Shown here: positions 1 to 11,771 of the stretch, one piece after another
Numbering within the stretch: the stretch's first letter is position 1
Layout: every line of letters starts with the position of its first letter
NCBI GenBank assembly: GCA_000310025.1
Contig: FN648811.1
Location: 1,452 to 39,992 of the forward strand
Direction of reading: 5' to 3'
DNA length: 38,541 bases
DNA from: Ectocarpus siliculosus
Lineage: Eukaryota; Sar; Phaeophyceae; Ectocarpales; Ectocarpaceae
Program-made: the position numbers and the translations under genes
Notes under the pieces: model-generated
The model's database searches: none
What the model was told of the DNA's origin: nothing
The model's input: only the letters and a program-made list of their open reading frames with translations

Positions 1-1366
1 AGGAGTAAAATTGCCAAAACAACACACATAATTTGTGTGTGGGTTGTGGCCGTGGTGGTGGGCTTGTTTTCACAACAGCGCTACTTGCGAGGGTTCTTGC
101 CTGTGGGCGAGCCACGCATGAGTGCAGAAGGGAACATGCCGAAACCACATACATATATAGTGTGTGGGTTGTGGCCGTGGTGGTGGGCTTGTTTTCACAA
201 CAGCGCTACTTGCGAGGGTTCTTGCCTGTGGGCGAGCCACGCATGAGTGCAGAAGGGAACATGCCGAAACCACATACATATATAGTGTGTGGCGGCCGTG
301 GTGGTGGTCTTGTTTTGGCCACAGCGCTACTTACCAGGGTTGTTGCCTGTGGGCGAGTCACGCATGATTACAGACGTGTGAATGCCAAAACCACACACAA
401 AAACTGTGTGAGGCGGCCGTGGTCGTAGACGTGTTTTCGCAACAGCGCTACCTCTCAGGATTATCGCCTGTGGGCGAATCACGCCTGAACACAGAGGTGT
501 CAATGCCGAAACCACACACATATACTGCGTGTGGCGGCCGTGGTGGTGGTCTTGTTTTGGCCACAGCGTCTAGTTACGAGGTGTTTTTGCCTGTGGGCGA
601 GTGACGCATGAATACAGGCGTATAATTGCCAAAACCACACACATAATTTTGTGTGTGGGTTGTGGCCGTGGTGGTGGGCTTGTTTTCACCACAGCGCTAC
701 TTGCCAGGGTTGTTGCCTGTGGGCGAGCCACGCATGAGCGCAGAAGGGAACATGCCGAAACCACATACATATATAGTGTGTGGCGGCCGTGGTGGTGGTC
801 TTGTTTTGGCCACAGCGCTACTTACCAGGGTTGTTGCCTGTGGGCGAGTCACGCATGATTACAGACGTGTGAATGCCAAAACCACACACAAAAACTGTGT
901 GAGGCGGCCGTGGTCGTAGACGTGTTTTCGCAACAGCGCTACCTACCAGAATTGTCTGCCTGTGCGCGAATCACGCATGATTTCAGAAGTGTGAATGCCA
1001 ACACCACACACATATACTGTGTGTCACGGCCGTGGTGGTGGTCTTGTTATGGTACCAGCGCTACTTACCAGGGTTGTTGCCTGTGGGCGAGCCACGCATG
1101 ATTACAGACGTGTGAATGCCAAAACCACACACAAAAATTGTGTGAGGCGGCCGTGGTCGTAGACGTGTTTTCGCAACAGCGTTACCTCTCAGGATTATCG
1201 CCTGTGGGCGAATCACGCCTGAACACAGAGGTGTCAATGCCGAAACCACACACATATACTGCGTGTGGCGGCCGTGGTGGTGGTCTTGTTTTGGCCACAG
1301 CGCTAGTTACGAGGGTTTTTGCCTGTGGGCGAGTGACGCATGAATACAGGCGTAAAATTGCCAAAA

Positions 1367-1389
1367 CCACACACATAATTTGTGTGTGG
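1367..1389. other. Representative hairpin of the satellite unit
   Basis: CCACACACA (1367-1375), loop TAATT, TGTGTGTGG (1381-1389): a perfect 9-bp inverted repeat. The same place in nearly every unit of the array forms an 8-9 bp stem, some with one mismatch or a T-G pair. It could extrude as a DNA cruciform or fold in a transcript. Confidence 0.85.
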
Positions 1390-4300
1390 GTTGTGGCCGT
1401 GGTGGTGGTCTTGTTTTCACAACAGCGCTACTTGCCAGGGTTCTTGCCTGTGGGCGAGTAACGCATGAGCGCAGAAGGGAACATGCCGAAACCACATACA
1501 TATATAGTGTGTGGCGGCCTTGGTGGTGGTCTTGTTTTGGCCACAGCGCTACTTACCAGGGTTGTTGCCTGTGGGCGAGTCACGCATGATTACAGACGTG
1601 TGAATGCCAAAACCACACACAAAAACTTGTGTAAGGCGGCCGTGGTCGTAGACGTGTTTTCGCAACAGCGCTACCTACCAGAATTGTCGCCTGTGCGCGA
1701 ATCACGCATGATTTCAGAAGTGTGAATGCCAACACCACACACATATACTGTGTGTCACGGCCGTGGTGGTGGTCTTGTTATGGTAACAGCGCTACTTACC
1801 AGGGTTGTTGCCTGTGGGCGAGTCACGCATGAATACAGGAGTATAAATGCCGAAACGACACACATACATAAGCGTGGTGGTGGTCCTGTTTTGGCCACAG
1901 CGCTATTTACCAGGGTTGTTGCCTGTGGGCGAGGCACGCATTATAACGGAAGTGTGAATGCCGAAACCACACACATAAACTGCGTGTGGCGGCCGTGGTG
2001 GCGGTCTTGTTTTGGCCACAGCGCTAGTTACGAGGGTTTTTGCCTGTGGGCGAGTGACGCATGAATACAGGCGTATAATTGCCAAAACCACACACATAAT
2101 TTGTGTGTGGGTTGTGGCCGTGGTGGTGGGCTTGTTTTTCACAACAGCGCTACTTGCCAGGGTTCTTGCCTGTGGGCGAGTGACGCATGAGCGCAGAAGG
2201 GAACATGCCGAAACCACATACATATATTGTGTGTGGCGGCCGTGGTGGTGGTCTTGTTTTGACAACAGCGCTACTTACCAGGGTTGTCGCCTGTGGGCGA
2301 GTCACGCATGATTACAGACGTGTGAATGCCAAAACCACACACAAAAACTGTGTGAGGCGGCCGTGGTGGTAGACGTGTTTTCGCAACAGCGCTACCTACC
2401 AGAATTGTCGCCTGTGCGCGAATCACGCATGATTTCAGAAGTGTGAATGCCAACACCACACACATATACTGTGTGTCGCGGCCGTGGTGGTGGTCTTGTT
2501 ATGGTACCAGCGCTACTTACCAGGGTTGTTGCCTGTGGGCGAGTCACGCATGAATACAGACGTGTGAATGCCAAAACCACACACAAAAACTGCGTGTGGC
2601 GGCCGTGGTGGTGGTCTTGTTATGGTACCAGCGCTACTTACCAGGGTTGTTGCCTGTGGGCGAGTCACGCATGAATACAGACGTGTGAATGCCAAAACCA
2701 CACAGAAAAACGGCGTGTGGCGGCCGTGGTGGTGGGCTTTTTTTCGCCACACCGCTACATACGAGGGTTTTTGCCTGTGGGCGATTCACGCCTGAACACA
2801 GAGGTGTCAATGCCGAAACCACACACATAAACTGAGTTGGCGGCCGTGGTGGTGGTCTTGTTTTGGCCACAGCGCTAGTTACGAGGGTTTTTGCCTGTGG
2901 GCGAGTGACGCATGAATACAGGCGTATAATTGCCGAAACCACACACATAATTTGTGTGTGGGTTGTGGCCGTGGTGGTGGGCTTGTTTTCACAACAGCGC
3001 TACTTGCCAGGGTTGTTGCCTGTGTGCGAGCCACGCATGAGCGCAGAAGGGAACATGCCGATACCACATACATATATAGTGTGTGGCGGCCGTGGTGGTG
3101 GTCTTGTTTTGGCCACAGCGCTAGTTACGAGGGTTTTTGCCTGTGGGCGAGTGACGCATGAATACAGGCGTATAATTGCCAAAACCACACACATAATTTG
3201 TGTGTGGGTTGTGGCGGTGGTGGTGGGCTTGTTTTCACAACAGCGCTACTTGCGAGGGTTCCTGCCTGTGGGCGAGCCACGCATGAGTGCAGAAAGTAAC
3301 ATGCCGAAACCACATACATATATAGTGTGTGGCGGCCGTGGTGGTGGGCTTGTTTTCACAACAGCGCTACTTACCAGGGTTGTTGCCTGTGGACGAGTCA
3401 CGCATGATCACAGACGTGTGAATGCCAAAACCACACACAAAAACTGTGTAAGGCGGCCGTGGTGGTGGGCTGGTTTTCGCAACAGCGCTACCCATCAGGA
3501 TTGTCGGCTGTGAGCGAGTCACGCCTGAACACAGAGGTGTCAATGCCAAAACCACACACATAAACTGCGTGTGGCGGCCGTGGTGGTGGTCTTGTTTTCG
3601 CAACAGCGCTACTTACGAGGGTTTTTGCCTGTGGGCGATTCACGCCTGAACACAGACGTGTCAATGCCAAAACCACACACATAAATTGTGTGTGGGTTGT
3701 GGCCGTGGTGGTGGGCTTGTTTTCACAACAGCGCTACTTGCCAGGGTTGTTGCCTGTGGGCGAGGCACGCATGAGTGCAGAAGGGAGCATGCCGAAACCA
3801 CATACATATATTGTGTGTGGCGGCCGTGGTGGTGGTCTTGTTTTGGCCACAGCGCTACTTACCAGGGTTTTTGCCTGTGGGCGAGTCACGCCTGAATACA
3901 GGAGTAAAATTGCCAAAACCACACACATAATTTGTGTGTGGGTTGTGGCCGTGGTGGTGGGCTTGTTTTCACAACAGCGCTACTAGCGAGGGTTCTTGCC
4001 TGTGGGCGAGCCACGCATGAGTGCAGAAGGGAACATGCCGAAACCACATACATATATAGTGTGTGGCGGCCGTGGTGGTGGTCTTGTTTTGGCCACAGCG
4101 CTACTTGCCAGGGTTGTTGCCTGTGGGCGAGCCACGCATGAGTGCAGAAGGGAACATGCCGAAACCACATACATATATAGTGTGTGGCGGCCGTGGTGGT
4201 GGTCTTGTTTTGGCCACAGCGCTACTTACCAGGGTTGTTGCCTGTGGGCGAGCCACGCATGAATACAGGAGTAAAATTGCCAAAACCACACACACAATTT

Positions 4301-5900
4301 GTGTGTGGGTTGTGGCCGTGGCGGTGGGCTTGTTTTCACAACAGCGCTACTTACCAGGGTTGTTGCCTGTGGGCGAGTCACGCATGAATACAGGAGTATA
4401 ATTGCCAAAACCACACACATAATTTGTGTGTGGGTTGTGGCCGTGGTGGTGGGCTTGCTTTCGCCACACCGCTACTTGCCAGGGTTGTTGCCTGTGGGCG
4501 AGCCACGCATGAGCGCAGAAGGGAACATGCCGAAACCACATACATATATAGTGTGTGGCGGCCGTGGTGGTGGGCTTGTTTTCACAACAGCGCTACTTAC
4601 CAGGGTTGTTGCCTGTGGACGAGTCACGCATGATCACAGACGATGTGAATGCCAAAACCACACACAAAAACTGTGTAAGGCGGCCGAGGTGGTGGGCTGG
4701 TTTTCGCACCAGCGCTACCTCTCAGGATTGTCGGCTGTAAGCGAGTCACGCCTGAACACAGAGGTGTCAATGCCAAAACCACACACATAAACTGCGTGTG
4801 GCGGCCGTGGTGGTGGGCTTGTTTTCGCAACAGCGCTAGTTACGAGGGTTTTTGCCTGTGGGCGATTCACGCCTGAACACAGAGGTGTCAATGCCGAAAC
4901 CACACACATAAACTGAGTGTGGCGGCCGTGGTGGTGGTCTTGTTTTGGCCACAGCGCTAGTTACGAGTGTTTTTGCCTGTGGGCGAGTGACGCATGAATA
5001 CAGGCGAATAATTGCCAAAACCACACACATAATTTGTGTGTGGGTTGTGGCCGTGGTGGTGGGCTTGTTTTCACAAGAGCGCTACTTGCCAGGGTTGTTG
5101 CCTGTGGGCGAGCCACGCATGAGCGCAGAAGGGAACATGCCGATACCACATACATATATAGTGTGTGGCGGCCGTGGTGGTGGTCTTGTTTTGGCCACAG
5201 CGCTACTTACCAGGGTTGTTGCCTGTGGGCGAGTCACGCATGATTACAGACGTGTGAATGCCAAAACCACACACAAAAATTGTGTGAGGCGGCCGTGGTC
5301 GTAGACGTGTTTTCGCAACAGCGTTACCTCTCAGGATTATCGCCTGTGGGCGAATCACGCCTGAACACAGAGGTGTCAATGCCGAAACCACACACATATA
5401 CTGCGTGTGGCGGCCGTGGTGGTGGTCTTGTTTTGGCCACAGCGCTAGTTACGAGGGTTTTTGCCTGTGGGCGAGTGACGCATGAATACAGGCGTATAAT
5501 TGCCAAAACCACACACATAATTTGTGTGTGGGTTGTGGCCGTGGTGGTGGTCTTGTTTTCACAACAGCGCTACTTGCCAGGGTTCTTGCCTGTGGGCGAG
5601 TAACGCATGAGCGCAGAAGGGAACATGCCGAAACCACATACATATATAGTGTGTGGCGGCCTTGGTGGTGGTCTTGTTTTGGCCACAGCGCTACTTACCA
5701 GGGTTGTTGCCTGTGGGCGAGTCACGCATGATTACAGACGTGTGAATGCCAAAACCACACACAAAAACTGTGTAAGGCGGCCGTGGTCGTAGACGTGTTT
5801 TCGCAACAGCGCTACCTACCAGAATTGTCGCCTGTGCGCGAATCACGCATGATTTCAGAAGTGTGAATGCCAACACCACACACATATACTGTGTGTCACG

Positions 5901-6263
5901 GCCGTGGTGGTGGTCTTGTTATGGTACCAGCGCTACTTACCAGGGTTGTTGCCTGTGGGCGAGTCACGCATGAATACAGACGTGTGAATGCCAAAACCAC
6001 ACACAAAAACTGCGTGTGGCGGCCGTGGTGGTGGTCTTGTTATGGTACCAGCGCTACTTACCAGGGTTGTTGCCTGTGGGCGAGTCACGCATGAATACAG
6101 ACGTGTGAATGCCAAAACCACACACAAAAACTGCGTGTGGCGGCCGTGGTGGTGGTCTTGTTATGGTACCAGCGCTACTTACCAGGGTTGTTGCCTGTGG
6201 GCGAGTCACGCATGAATACAGACGTGTGAATGCCAAAACCACACACAAAAACTGCGTGTGGCG
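5901..6263. repeat. Three identical consecutive 121-bp satellite units
   Basis: Units beginning at about 5901, 6022 and 6143 read the same over their whole length; ATGGTACCAG falls at 5921, 6042 and 6163. The same unit type is also doubled near 2481-2722. Exact identity over three units inside an otherwise mosaic array points to very recent local duplication by unequal exchange or replication slippage. Confidence 0.93.
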
Positions 6264-6828
6264 GCCGTGGTGGTGGGCTTTTTTTCGCCACAGCGCTAGT
6301 TACGAGGGTTTTTGCCTGTGGGCGATTCACGCCTGAACACAGAGGTGTCAATGCCGAAACCACACACATAAACTGAGTGTGGCGGCCGTGGTGGTGGTCT
6401 TGTTTTGGCCACAGCGCTAGTTACGAGGGTTTTTGCCTGTGGGCGAGTGACGCATGAATACAGGCGTATAATTGCCAAAACCACACACATAATTTGTGTG
6501 TGGGTTGTGGCCGTGGTGGTGGGCTTGTTTTCACAACAGCGCTACTTGCCAGGGTTGTTGCCTGTGGGCGAGCCACGCATGAGCGCAGAAGGGAACATGC
6601 CGATACCACATACATATATAGTGTGTGGCGGCCGTGGTGGTGGTCTTGTTTTGGCCACAGCGCTACTTACCAGGGTTGTTGCCTATGGGCGAGTCACGCA
6701 TGATTACAGACGTGTGAATGCCAAAACCACACACAAAAACTGTGAGGCGGCCGTGGTCGTAGACGTGTTTTCGCAACAGCGCTACCTCTCAGGATTATCG
6801 CCTGTGGGCGAATCACGCCTGAACACAG

Positions 6829-7015
6829 ATCCTGGTCCACGACATTCATCACCGACAACTGCACAGCTTTCGCGTCGAAGTGGTTCGACGCCGTTATCAG
6901 CTTCAAACTCACCCACTTCGCGACGCTAGCCGTGACGGCGGACTTCCCGCCGGTGTTCACCATCGAGCGGACGAAGACGTCTCGCTTCGGGGGTCTCCAC
7001 CGGAGACAGGGATGG
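6829..7015 (+). pseudogene. Coding-like fragment beyond the satellite, strand uncertain
   Basis: Immediately after the array the base composition changes and about 60 codons are open with very GC-rich third positions, ending at TAG near 7013-7015. The plus frame contains FITDNCTAFASKWF, which faintly resembles the D-N segment of a retroviral-type integrase core, but the rest of that domain is not visible. An overlapping minus frame (KSAVTASVAKWVSLKL) is equally GC-rich at third positions. No start codon or complete domain can be assigned. It may be an exon or a retroelement remnant cut by the satellite boundary. Confidence 0.25.
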
Positions 7016-7684
7016 TAGTGACACCGCCGGATACGGCCACGGGGAATGGGGCCGGTGGCGGGACGCGCTCGGAAGGAGCGGACGGTACGACTCCCCAAGG
7101 CTGCCTATTTCTTCACCCATGGAACCGGCAAATAGGGGTGCCCGTCTGCTATGTTGGGCAGCAGAGAGAGAGAGCACGGACAACGGGACCGCCAGAAGAC
7201 CGAGCCAGACAAGGTTGAGCTGCTATCGATAAGCAGAGACGAAGTCACTGGACAGTCAGGCGCGAGAGCAAACAACTCTGCAGTTGCTCTTGCGGTGGAC
7301 TTGTAGTGTCATGCGGAGTTCGCCTGGCTCGGACCGTTGACTTGGTGGGGTCTTGGCAGAGCAGTGAGAGTTCTGAAAGCTAGGGCTGCCCCCGTGCCGC
7401 TAGGGGTACGATCGCGAACCAGGGGTTCAAGTGGGATTCCTTCGGCACACTGGAGGAGCGAAGGCTTTAGCTTCAGGCGGAGACATTGCAGTACATGAAA
7501 TTCAGAGAGAGGAACAATGAAGGCGGATGCGTACAAGTTGTGCAATCAAAATATCGTTGGGGTTTCGGGGCGTATGTGTTGGAACTCACGGACGGCAGCA
7601 GCAACGAGTCAGACGGGAGATCGAACTGCGGGGTACAAAATTAGTCGACTTCTGCCGTAGTTGTCCAGAAAATATGCTCGATGT

Positions 7685-7775
7685 GGGTGTTGTTGAATGG
7701 TGTGTGTACCATTTGGGGCTTGGTCAGTTTCGGGACTCGTACGTTTGCAGTCGTAGTCACCCGGCTGGTGTTATT
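7685..7775. repeat. Direct repeat copy 1 (~90 bp)
   Basis: This segment, including GTACCATTTGGGGCTTGG and CGTACGTTTGCAGTCG, recurs at 8265-8358 with few differences. The two copies start 580 bp apart. Solo terminal repeats of a small element, or simple duplication followed by divergence, would both explain it; no coding capacity lies between them. Confidence 0.85.
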
Positions 7776-8264
7776 TGCGGGGAGTGAGACAGGTTTGAAA
7801 GAGTCAACGCCGCGCCTCGTAGTTAACGTGGCTGGCGAGACGACGGGCGTTTCGTGTGTCTCACTCCCCAACGTGTCTCCTAGAAACCGAACATTAATAG
7901 TGAAGCAATTTGAAAGAAAACACGTTCGAAAAGGGAAGTTTATTCGTCGAACAGACAGAACAGACAGAATTAAATGGCATTTATTGGTAGAACAGTTTCG
8001 GATTGTAGCTTCATTAAGTGTTCGGAAACCTGGGGTCACGAGGGGAAGAAATTCGAACCCCCTTCCCTGCCATTACTTTGAGAAGAGAGCGCGAAGTGGT
8101 GAAGCATGCCGAGTACCGAGCGGAAGCTGCAGAGCGCGCGAAGGGAAGGAAGGACCGCAGTGGCGACGCAACGTAGGGAGCGGCAGTAGAGCAAAAATCC
8201 CACCCTCCCATCCCTTTTCTTTCGAAAGTGGGGGAATAACCTCGGGAATACTCGGGTTCTAGTT

Positions 8265-8358
8265 GGGGTGTTGTAGAATGGTGTGTACCATTTGGGGCTT
8301 GGTCAGTTTCGGGACTCGTACGTTTGCAGTCGTGGTCACCTCACCCGGCTGGTATTAG
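8265..8358. repeat. Direct repeat copy 2 (~90 bp)
   Basis: Partner of 7685-7775 in the same orientation. It has a 4-bp insertion (TCAC) in the GGTCACC segment and a single substitution in the GTTGT(T/A)GAATG segment. Confidence 0.85.
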
Positions 8359-8580
8359 CTGTTTATCATTGCGGGACCCCCCTCGTTTGCTACCAGTTAT
8401 CACCGGCTAAAATGGAGTACGACGTCCCGAAGACAACCAGAGATTTTTTTATTGCCTTGCCCACACGACACGCTGTGTCGAGGGGGAAACGCCCCCTGCG
8501 CCCGACGTTGATATCCTTGCCGATTGTATGTTTATTTTTGTTGGGCGACAGATACGGGTCGCGCCTCATGCATCTGCACG

Positions 8581-9333
8581 TTAGTTGGTATTTCCGCACA
8601 GAGGTTTCGAGGGCAGTTCCTCGCCACACCACTCTAACTTGGCGACGAACTCGGGGTTAATTTCTCGGTTGTCGAATACCACGTTATCAGGGCCTAGGTT
8701 TGGGGGAACCAACGGCTCCACCGGTAGAAAGAGTATTCTCCCAGCATGATCTATTTCAGAACGGTTACATTCAACGACGCAACATTTTCCGCCACGCACG
8801 TGTTGTTGATCGTTATGTGTGTTCACATGCACGTCCGCTTGATTGCTTATTTGACACAAACATTTACTCCGTCAAGTATCGGTCGTGAAGATGATTTGAT
8901 GGCGTAGCGGTATTCGCCACCTAAATAATTTCGGTCGCATGTTTCGAATCGATCTACTGTAGGTGCAAGATACCGGGGAATGTCCGCACGAATCTTGGTC
9001 ATGTCTCGAACGATGCATAGCTGTGAAAGCGTAGCGTCGAGTTCGAACTACATGCGCGCTAATCAAGTGACGCTCAATAATACCAGCAGAGACGACCACG
9101 GTCAAGCAATCGTATTCGTTCCCGTGATAAAGCCACATGCTGTACGGTCCCATTGTTTTTTTACCATAGGCCTCGCCGTAAGCTGAACCGCCACAAGGAA
9201 TTCGACATGGCGCCGTGAATTCCCACCCCCAGAAAAAAACAAAAAAATACCATGCCTCGCACGTCGCCTGACCCCATGTCGACCCGTCCTGGCTATGTCC
9301 GAATGCCCACGAGATTTGATGACCCGGATGCAC
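8581..9333 (-). pseudogene. Possible decayed coding region, minus strand
   Basis: Three protein-like stretches lie end to end on the minus strand but in different frames: about 9180-9060 (including YGKKTMGPYSMWLYHGNEYD), 9047-8850 (including TKIRADIPRYLAPTVDRFE) and 8871-8581 (including PPNLGPDNVVFDNREINPEF, ending at TAA 8583-8581). The frame changes could be frameshifts in a dead gene or short introns. No family was recognised and other frames here are also open, so this rests only on how the residues read. Confidence 0.25.
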
Positions 9334-10893
9334 GATAGCGTATCCCTGTCAATTTTCTCGTGTCTTTGTGTCACGTTTCTCTGCGTAGTGAGATATCCCA
9401 GGCACCAGGCGGATCATTTCATGAAGACCTCGAAGATGCAAGAGGGAATCAAGCAAGTCCATGAAACCAACATACGGCGCGGGCCCATGGGGATCAACAA
9501 GGGCATGACAAAACGGCACTCGGCGCTTCCTACACAGCTGGTCATCGTCAATCGGTACTGCACGCCACCGCCGAGAGACAGACTGGGGTCTCTCCAAGGT
9601 AGCGCTCGCCGATGTGCTCCTTGGTAGAGGAACCCTTTGCTTCCTTCGGTTTGGGGTGTTCTAGGCGGGCGGGGCCGCACGAAGCCCAACGGTTGAGCTG
9701 TGTCATTCCGTTTAGCGGTCAAATTGCAGGCAGGATGTGTATCGTACCAGTTCGGTACTGATAATATAAGCGTATTGTACGACATCGGACCACCCGACGG
9801 GTTCTACTGTTGTCTCCCGAAGCAGTTATCGCACGACTTCGAAGTGGGTGTTCTATGAATGAATGGGAGGCTCAATCGTCCGAGAATGCTACTCTACAAC
9901 AATTTCGTCCCGTCTAGTGGTATTCGGAGGGAGACCTGTGTTTTTTAGCAGAGACACAGTAGGATGCCGCTGAGGCATTGTGCCGTGCGGGACGTGTGGA
10001 ACGGGGGAAGTCTCCCTCCGTAGGCCACAGAAAAAGTGAATCAAGGCAATTCGAAAGAAAAACAATAAATACGAAATTGGAGGGGTTTTGCGATACGGCG
10101 ACTCTACATCGCGATGATTGGAAGAGCCTGATATTAAGGAAAGGAAATATGGCGGTTGGCGGTCCGCGGCTCTGTATGAAGGACCTGATTGACACAGACA
10201 TATTTTGTGGATGATGAAGGTATGAAGAGAATATATGGATACGACCTCCGCACGTGGCAAGGTTGGTACCGGCGAAAGAGGGTAAGTCCGCCGAGACAGA
10301 CATGGCGATCATTTCGTCCTGGTAGGGTAGGTGTACAGCATGTGGCATACGTTATGGCCGGAATGATGGATCAAGAACGTGTCAGAAGTAGTCGAAATAA
10401 TCAGGTGGACAGGACGACCGTGAAGCATAAATGAGCTCTCTGTCGCTTCGTCCCACGACGCACGGTACACACGCAAGTCCCAGATGAAATACAGAGATCT
10501 GACCTAGAAGTGAAGGGGTAATACATAAGCCCCCAGTTTAAAACGACGTGGGATCTTGAATGGAACGGAGGTAATCGGAAACATTATATCCACACTACTG
10601 TAACACCACAGGCTACCGTTGAAGAGATGTGATAGATAAATTTACGGACACAGAACAAACATATTATTGGAATACTTTCAGCACAAATGAACACAAAATG
10701 AGGACGGCTCGAGAGCGGGTACCATGAGCCCCGGAGACGTACGTGATTTGACGAAAAGTAAATATTGATATATAACATGAACGTATCGAGTTTTCGGCTT
10801 GCAATAAGCGAGCATCCCGAAAGCGCAAAGGCTCCAATCAATTATGAGAAGGCATATTGAAATATTCATCCGAAACAGTGCCCAAGGGCGAAG
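9334..10893. other. No gene recognised
   Basis: Several frames of 80-145 codons overlap on both strands without GC-rich third positions, domains or start context that would favour one. A short motif at 10047-10067, AATTCGAAAGAAAAACAATAA, matches the 3' end of block C at 38321-38340 and suggests a small repeat remnant. Confidence 0.45.
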
Positions 10894-11476
10894 TCAAATC
10901 AGTGCGCGTGTGAGAAGTTGCGCGGTGCTGTTGTCCAAGAGACGAAAATGAACATGCAAACAGCCCCCGTTCCTGTCACATCTCAAAACGTAAAACGACC
11001 AATAGGTAACCAACAAGAAGCAGACGGTAACGACGAAAAGAGGAAGGAAGCAGACGGTGGATACGATAAAGGTACGTCCCACCACGAAGTGAAATCGCAA
11101 GTAAGTGCACAGAAGAGGCCACAAGCCGTCGTACACCCGGGAGGTACAGGATGGATCGAATGGCTCAGAAGGAACGCCAAAGGAGGAGCCCGCACGATGA
11201 AAAGAGGCGACGTACTCCATGAAGGGTACCGAAAGGACAGGAATACAGCAGGGCAAAGAAGATACGCACTGGCAATCAATGTAGACGAAAGTTAAATCTA
11301 GGACAGGTTCTTGAGCGTCATTATACTGGTCGTTGATGTTCGTCGTCGTATTGCGCGTCCTCGTGCGCCCGGTGGTTCTCCTCCTCCTCGTCCTTCTCCT
11401 TCTCTCCTCCTCCTCCTCCTCCTCCTCCTTTTCCCCTCCATGTTCCGAGTCATCTTGTTGTTGTTCAGGGTCATTG

Positions 11477-11507
<31 letters not shown>

Positions 11508-11667
11508 CAGCGTTAGCGTCGGCGTCGGCGAATGCAGAAGGGCGGGGGGTAGTGACCTTGCTTTTGTTGCCCTTGCCGTTGGGTTTTGGCGAAGGTTTGC
11601 GCTTGATCTTGCGGGATTTCGCGGTAGATAAGGCTCCGCGTCCAGTGGCATGGAACTGGAATGGTAC
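10894..11667 (-). CDS. Open low-complexity frame, possible exon
   Basis: The minus strand is open for 258 codons with no ATG before the acidic and basic tracts, so it would have to be an internal or terminal exon. It starts with a lysine/proline-rich segment (KSRKIKRKPSPKP), then alternating Asn-Gly and Asp/Ala repeats, then seven glutamates followed by an arginine run. The remainder toward 10894 is hydrophobic and cysteine-containing and less convincing. The tracts come from (GTTGCC)n and (CTC)n microsatellites on the plus strand, so the open frame may be only a microsatellite effect. Just upstream on the same strand a separate 32-codon frame begins at ATG 11770-11768 and ends at 11672. Confidence 0.25.
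11386..11440. repeat. (CTC)n microsatellite
   Basis: CTC/CTT triplets run from about 11386 to 11440, followed at 11476-11530 by GTTGCC/GTCGGC hexanucleotide repeats. Both are simple-sequence tracts likely to be polymorphic in length. Confidence 0.85.
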
Positions 11668-11771
11668 TCATTCATACCGGAATGGGGCACAGACGACGTG
11701 GCTTGGCGAACGCGTTGATGGTGACGGCTTGCCGTAGGCCGTAGAATATGGGCGCTTGGGCTTGGCTCATG

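Larger units (their letters stand above)
1..6828. repeat. 121-bp satellite array, homogenised, open at left edge
   Basis: About 56 head-to-tail units. The landmark CTGTGGGCGA falls at 101, 226, 347 and 468, giving steps of 125, 121 and 121 bp. The 125-bp variant carries extra bases in a GGGTTGTGG segment. Several unit types recur, told apart by the segment after CCACA: TAATTTGTGTG, TATATAGTGTG, AAAAACTGTG or TATACTGCGTG. They form an irregular higher-order pattern. Frames stay open for 60-216 codons on both strands only because the unit is nearly free of stops and its length is not a multiple of three. The frame rotates from unit to unit, so this is not a protein gene. The array stops abruptly inside a unit near 6828. 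It could be a pericentromeric, subtelomeric or dispersed satellite; the sequence does not say which. Confidence 0.97.
7016..8580. other. Gene-poor stretch with one direct repeat pair
   Basis: No frame with a recognisable domain was found. Apart from the direct repeat listed separately, the stretch contains short purine-rich tracts (AGAGAGAGAG near 7163) and a GCAATTTGAAAGAAAAC motif near 7905. A close relative of that motif recurs at 10047 and at the end of block C (38318), so it may be a remnant of the same repeat family. Confidence 0.5.

Noticed and set aside
2863-3513. 216-codon open frame in the satellite array, and the many 60-130 codon frames around it
   Set aside because: They are produced by a stop-poor tandem unit whose length is not a multiple of three; the same frames appear on both strands in every unit type and carry no domain.
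1-6828. CRISPR-like appearance of regularly spaced repeats
   Set aside because: The whole 121-bp unit is repeated, with no unique spacers, and the sequence is eukaryotic in character.
7685-8358. Long terminal repeats of an LTR retrotransposon
   Set aside because: No primer-binding site, polypurine tract, TG...CA ends or pol domains were seen.
11311-11737. Plus-strand leucine/serine-rich frames over the CTC tract
   Set aside because: They are translations of simple triplet repeats; the minus-strand reading is slightly more protein-like and was kept only at low confidence.
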